Source: CAJCIY01 sp036379355
Lineage (GTDB): Bacteria; Actinomycetota; Actinomycetes; Mycobacteriales; CAJCIY01
Assembly: GCA_036379355.1 (NCBI GenBank)
Contig: DASVGV010000121.1
Span: forward strand, 1-32,614
Direction: 5' to 3'
DNA: 32,614 nt
In this document: positions 29,059-32,614 of the stretch, piece by piece
Position numbering within the stretch: position 1 is the stretch's first letter
Layout of the letters: each line of letters opens with the position of its first letter
Made by a program: the position numbers and the translations under genes
The notes under the pieces: generated by a model
Databases searched by the model: none
What the model was told of the DNA's origin: nothing
What the model saw: only the letters and a program-made list of their open reading frames with translations

Positions 29059-30308
29059 GCGCAGTCACCCAGTCCGAGCGACGAGCGGCAGGACCCCTGG
29101 ACTTCCTGTCGGCGACCGACCGGAGCAACCCGTACCCGTCGTTCGCCGCGCTGCGCGAGCAGGGTCCGGTCGCACTCCCCGAGGTGGGCATCGTGCTCGG
29201 CGACCACGGCATGATCGCCGAGCTGCTGGCCGACCGGCGGCTGTCGGTGGAGCGGCGCAAGTCGCGGGTCTACCAGCGCGCCGTGGCGGCTGGGATGATC
29301 CCCGACCCGGAGCGCGAGCTGCGCCAGGCATCGTTCCTCAGCCTCGACCCACCCGACCACACCCGGCTGCGCGGCCTGGTGTCCAAGGCGTTCACCCGCA
29401 AAGTCGTGGCCAACCTCGAGGGCGAGATCGAGGCGATCACCACGCGGCTCCTCGACGCGGCCCGCGACCGTGGCGGCGACATGGAGGTCGTCGAGGACCT
29501 GGCGTACCCCCTTCCGGTCGCCGTCATCTGCGCGCTGATGGGCGTGCCGCCCGAGGACCACGCCGAGTTCGCCGGGTGGTCCAAGGTGCTCGCCTCCAGC
29601 CTCGACCCGAGCTTCGGCGAGACCGACCTCAGCCAGGCTGAGCTCGCGCTCAAGGCCGGTGACGAGTTCCGGGCCTACTTCCGCACCCTGTTCGCCGCGC
29701 GCCGCCAGAACCCCGGCGACGACCTGGTGAGCGGTCTCGTCCGCGTGGAGGAGGACGGCCAGACCCTCACCGAGGACGAGCTGCTGTCGACGTGCATCCT
29801 GCTGCTCGTGGCCGGCCACGAGACCACCGTGTCGCTCATCGGCAACGCCGTGCAGGCCCTCCTCACCCAGGACCAGTGGGACCTGCTCGTCGAGGACCCG
29901 TCGCTCGCCGGCGCGACCGCCGAGGAGACGTTGCGCTGGGACCCGCCCGTGCAGATGACCGGCCGGACCGCGACCGAGCAGATGGAGGTCGGTGGCCTTG
30001 CCGTCGGTCCCGGCGAGGTGATCATGATGATCATCGGCGCCGCGAACCGCGACCCGAAGGTCTTCACCGATCCGGACCGCTTCGACGTCCTGCGTACACC
30101 CGAACAGGGGGCGAACAAGCACCTCGCGTTCGGCGGCGGCGTCCACTTCTGCCTGGGCGCGCCGCTCGCCAGGCTGGAGGCCAGTGTGGCGCTCCGCGAG
30201 ATCACCCGCCGCGTCGCGTCCCCCACGCTCGGGGCCGTGTCGTACAAGCCGAACATGGTGCTGCGGGGCCTGGAGCGACTTCCGCTCTCGTACGCCGAGA
30301 TGCGCTGA
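29055..30308 (+). CDS. Cytochrome P450 monooxygenase
   Basis: Soluble bacterial P450 of 417 residues. The I-helix oxygen-binding motif is AGHETT (253-258), the K-helix ExxR is Glu291-Arg294, and the heme loop is FGGGVHFCLG with Cys366 as iron ligand. LDPPDHTRLRGLVSKAFT (98-115) is the C-helix region. All key residues are present, so it should be active with external ferredoxin partners, which are not in the window. The substrate is not evident; coupling to a PlsC-like enzyme suggests a lipid or fatty-acyl compound (inference). ATG 29055 has AGGAGG at the right distance and overlaps the upstream TGA. Confidence 0.96.
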   Translation: MSAVTQSERRAAGPLDFLSATDRSNPYPSFAALREQGPVALPEVGIVLGDHGMIAELLADRRLSVERRKSRVYQRAVAAGMIPDPERELRQASFLSLDPPDHTRLRGLVSKAFTRKVVANLEGEIEAITTRLLDAARDRGGDMEVVEDLAYPLPVAVICALMGVPPEDHAEFAGWSKVLASSLDPSFGETDLSQAELALKAGDEFRAYFRTLFAARRQNPGDDLVSGLVRVEEDGQTLTEDELLSTCILLLVAGHETTVSLIGNAVQALLTQDQWDLLVEDPSLAGATAEETLRWDPPVQMTGRTATEQMEVGGLAVGPGEVIMMIIGAANRDPKVFTDPDRFDVLRTPEQGANKHLAFGGGVHFCLGAPLARLEASVALREITRRVASPTLGAVSYKPNMVLRGLERLPLSYAEMR

Positions 30309-30330
30309 GAGCGCCTGCGCCACAGGGATT

Positions 30331-31080
30331 TCAGCGGGGCGCGACAAGCAGGGCCTGCGCGCCCCGCCCGACGCGGCCCCCCCGGTCCGACAGTACGGAC
30401 GTGGCGAGCCCCGTCCCGCCGGCGGACGCCACCGTCTCGGCGTCGAGCAGGATCCACTCGCCGGCGGCCTCGCGGTGCAGGTGAACGGTCAGCTCCGGGT
30501 TGATGAACAGCGTGCGATCGAGCGGGAAGACCTGGGAGACGCCGTTGCCCGAGTCGGCGACAGCAATGACCCGCTGGAGCGGTGTGGGCTCCTCACCGGC
30601 CACGATCTCGCCGCGCAGGCGGGTCCACACCACACAGGGGCCGGGCTCGGCGAACCGGCCGATCACCGGCGCCCACTCCACCGAGCCGAGGTAGCCGGCC
30701 GCGTCCTCGAGGTCGCGCGCGGGCGGCACGGGAGGCGGCAACGGCAGCGCCGTCGCCATCTCGGTACGGCCGATCCGCCAGGCGCTGGCGACCAGCACCG
30801 GCCGACCGCGCTGGACGAGCGTCCCCTCGACCCGCTCGACCCGCCGCCCCGGGCGGGTCACCGCCGCCGCCACCTCGACATCGTCGATCTTGATCGGGCC
30901 GAGGATCTCGAACGTCAGGCGCGCCAGCATCATGTCGTCGCGGCCCCCCGCCGCTGCGATGGCGCCGGCCAGCAGGGCGCTCGGCGGACCCCCGTGCTGA
31001 TCGTCGGCGCTCCACGGACCGGCGCACGCCGGCGTGGACCGGAACCGGCCACCGCCGAGCGGCTCGTAGTAGGCGGCCAC
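30331..31080 (-). CDS. Acyl-CoA thioesterase-like protein (TesB/double hot-dog type)
   Basis: Protein of 249 residues. ADDQHGGPPSALLAGAIAAA (25-44) is the helix region of the first hot-dog domain. VLVASAWRIGRTEMA and LTVHLHREAAGEWILLDAETVA mark the beta-sheets, the latter being the second hot-dog. It would hydrolyse acyl-CoA or acyl-ACP in the cytosol; catalytic residues in this group vary and I do not assign them. GTG 31080 lies 3 nt after the TAG of the kinase gene, so both are co-transcribed. Only 22 bp separate its stop from the convergent P450 stop, with no terminator visible. Confidence 0.82.
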   Translation of the reverse strand: MAAYYEPLGGGRFRSTPACAGPWSADDQHGGPPSALLAGAIAAAGGRDDMMLARLTFEILGPIKIDDVEVAAAVTRPGRRVERVEGTLVQRGRPVLVASAWRIGRTEMATALPLPPPVPPARDLEDAAGYLGSVEWAPVIGRFAEPGPCVVWTRLRGEIVAGEEPTPLQRVIAVADSGNGVSQVFPLDRTLFINPELTVHLHREAAGEWILLDAETVASAGGTGLATSVLSDRGGRVGRGAQALLVAPR

Positions 31081-31083
31081 GGT

Positions 31084-32409
31084 CTAGCGGCCGTAGCCGG
31101 GCTCGTAGACGGCGATCCGCTGCGTCACGTCCGCACGCACCGCGGCCAGCAGGTTCTCGTCCAGCGGGGCCGCCCCCGACCGCACGGCCGCGGCCAGTTC
31201 GGCGTCGTCGGCAAAACCCAATGACCGCAGTCGCTCTCGATGCAGCCGCTCCGGTTCCCCACCGGCTGTCAGCTCGCGCTCGACCGTTGCCAGCGCGTTC
31301 GCGGCCACGCGCGTCCGGAACGAACCGTCGCCGCTCTGGAGCTGCTCGCGGACTGCGGCGACGAGCTCGGCGGCGCTCGGCCGGCCGTAGAGGTCCGGCG
31401 GCGGGGCGGCCGGGGCGGCCGGGGGGTCGTCGCCGGGGAAGACCGCCGCGAACAGGTCGTGCTCGCACTGGGCCGCACGCCGACCGATCAGCGCCAGTTC
31501 GACGGAGCTCACCGCACCGGACAGGTGGGCGTGGGCCTGCTTCAGGCACATCGCCCCCCATCTCACCGTCGAGCAGATCTCCCACCACCGGGCGGTGTCC
31601 GGGTCCACATGGCGTCCGCCGGCCTCCTCGTACGCGGCCCACATGGCCTCCCGTGCCCCCATGCCGCCCACCGGTTGGGGACCGCGAAACCGCCAGGCCG
31701 GGCTGGCGATCCAGCCGAGGTCCTCCATCGGGTCGCCCAGGTGCGCGATCTCCCAGTCGAGGACGGCGCGGATCCCGTCCGGCCCCACGATGAGGTTGCC
31801 GAGCCGGAAGTCCCCGTGGACCAGCGTGGTCGGCCCCGACGGCGGGCGGTGCTCGCGCAGCCAGCGCAGGCCGACCTCGAGAGCCGGGCGCGCGTCGTAC
31901 GCCTCGTCGAGCATCACCTCTGCCAGCGCGAGCGGGTCGGCGGCCGCGGGCAGCGGCAGGTCTGTCGTGGGCAGCGCGTGGATCGCCGCCAGGATGCGCC
32001 CGGCCTGCGCCGCGAAGCCGCTGCGGGCGGTGGCGTACTCGTCGTCGCGCAGGATGCGGCGGGCGATGGTCTCTCCGTCGATCCGCCGGGTGACGACGTA
32101 GCCGCCGTCGATGCACTCCCCCTCGGGATCGGCGACCACCACCTCGGGGACCGGGACACCGCCTGCGCCCGCCGTGCGCAACAGAGCCGCTTCGAGGGCA
32201 ACGCGGCCCATGCTGGCACCGCGGACACGCTCGCGCTGGAGCACGAACTGCTCGGTCTTACCTGTGCCGCTGGTGGTTTCGAGCATCCACGTGAGCCGAG
32301 AAGCGCCCGCGGTCAGCCGCGCCGCCGAAGCCAGCGTGAGGTCGGGCTGCCCGAGCGCGGCGGCCAGGTCGTCCCGGATTCCGGCCACCATCGGGTCGAC
32401 TCCGCTCAC
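31084..32409 (-). CDS. Phosphotransferase (APH-like kinase) fused to a DUF6285-like domain
   Basis: Protein of 441 residues. Residues 1-320 form an APH-type kinase: FVLQRE with a preceding Lys region, TLVHGDFRLGN (195-205, catalytic Asp200 and Asn205), and LDWEIAHLGDP (217-227, metal Asp218). This sequence pattern is typical of kinases near acyl-CoA genes (ACAD10-like). Residues about 340-441 (YGRPSAAELVAAVREQL, RVAANALATVEREL) match my memory of DUF6285, which usually occurs as a separate neighbouring protein; here it is fused. Substrate unknown. GTG 32409 overlaps the stop of a 28-codon ORF by GTGA; GGAGG 8 nt upstream of GTG 32409 may also serve it directly. Confidence 0.87.
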   Translation of the reverse strand: MSGVDPMVAGIRDDLAAALGQPDLTLASAARLTAGASRLTWMLETTSGTGKTEQFVLQRERVRGASMGRVALEAALLRTAGAGGVPVPEVVVADPEGECIDGGYVVTRRIDGETIARRILRDDEYATARSGFAAQAGRILAAIHALPTTDLPLPAAADPLALAEVMLDEAYDARPALEVGLRWLREHRPPSGPTTLVHGDFRLGNLIVGPDGIRAVLDWEIAHLGDPMEDLGWIASPAWRFRGPQPVGGMGAREAMWAAYEEAGGRHVDPDTARWWEICSTVRWGAMCLKQAHAHLSGAVSSVELALIGRRAAQCEHDLFAAVFPGDDPPAAPAAPPPDLYGRPSAAELVAAVREQLQSGDGSFRTRVAANALATVERELTAGGEPERLHRERLRSLGFADDAELAAAVRSGAAPLDENLLAAVRADVTQRIAVYEPGYGR

Positions 32410-32492
32410 GCGCGCGACACCTCCGCGGGCCGGACCTCGCGGTCGGCGTCCGCACGGCGGCCGCTGCGCCGCCCGCGCAGCGATGCGTCCAT
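32406..32492 (-). CDS. 28-residue basic microprotein / leader ORF
   Basis: ATG 32492 has GGAGGAG (32505-32499) close upstream and encodes a short Arg-rich peptide starting MDASLRGRRSGRRADADREV. The TGA (32408-32406) overlaps the kinase GTG (32409-32407) as GTGA. It could be a real small protein or only a coupling leader. No similarity is recognised. It is the longest of three such leaders in the window. Confidence 0.5.
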   Translation of the reverse strand: MDASLRGRRSGRRADADREVRPAEVSRA

Positions 32493-32516
32493 GGCTGGCT
32501 CCTCCGGTTCGGGGCG

Positions 32517-32614
32517 ATGCGCATGACTATCTCCGACGAGCGTCACCGACCGGACGCCACCCCCGCGGACGGTCGCTCCCGGTCGCCAGATGACCGCGGC
32601 CTAGATTTTCCGCA
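32517..32614 (+). CDS. Possible N-terminal fragment of an unidentified gene (partial)
   Basis: An ATG at 32517 (or 32523) opens a frame that stays open to the window edge, about 30 codons reading MTISDERHRPDATPADGRSR and on. GC at third positions is about 73 percent, lower than in the neighbours, and only GGGGCG precedes the ATG. It would be divergent from the 28-residue ORF with some 25 bp between them, and a candidate -10 of that ORF (GATAGT, 32531-32526) would lie inside it. It may be non-coding. Confidence 0.25.
   Translation, partial: MRMTISDERHRPDATPADGRSRSPDDRGLDFP

Noticed and set aside
1..32614. CRISPR arrays, insertion sequences, integrase genes or attachment repeats
   Set aside because: No regularly spaced repeats, transposase motifs or terminal inverted repeats with target duplications were seen on either strand.

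Overview
The window is very GC-rich. Coding is dense, GTG starts are common, neighbouring genes often overlap by NTGA (stop of one over start of the next), and a gene for the nucleoid protein Lsr2 is present. This points to an actinomycete (phylum Actinomycetota). I cannot name the genus from sequence alone.

Positions 194-24700 form a large exopolysaccharide or capsule locus. It begins with a sulfotransferase and a polyprenyl-phosphate sugar-1-phosphate transferase (the initiating enzyme). Twelve further glycosyltransferase genes follow: six GT4, five GT2 and one GT4-GT2 fusion. Mixed among them are an O-antigen ligase/polymerase-like membrane protein with an extra PCP-like C-terminal module, a separate Wzz/PCP-like protein, two tandem SGNH-fold proteins, a Wzm/Wzt ABC exporter whose ATPase carries the long C-terminal glycan-reading domain, a left-handed beta-helix acyltransferase, and a secreted GH5 glycanase. 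My reading, as inference: sugars are assembled on a polyprenyl carrier, decorated (sulfate, acyl), recognised and exported by Wzm/Wzt, then polymerised, ligated or trimmed outside. No Wzx-type flippase is visible.

Positions 24864-32492 are a different neighbourhood. It holds an aminoglycoside-phosphotransferase-like kinase, lsr2, a GT-C-like polytopic membrane protein, a PlsC-type acyltransferase coupled to a cytochrome P450, and a divergent set of a TesB-like thioesterase and a second kinase with a DUF6285-like tail.

Two themes stand out. First, the coding strand switches about twelve times in 32 kb. Five of the six convergent junctions overlap, two of them on a single CTAG that supplies both stop codons. 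Second, three genes or operons that lack their own Shine-Dalgarno (sulfotransferase, Wzz-like, DUF6285 kinase) are preceded by a short ORF with a good Shine-Dalgarno; its TGA overlaps the GTG start of the main gene. Several intergenic regions carry clear dyads that may be operators or terminators. No tRNA, rRNA, CRISPR array or insertion sequence was found. No gene-free stretch exceeds 300 bases.
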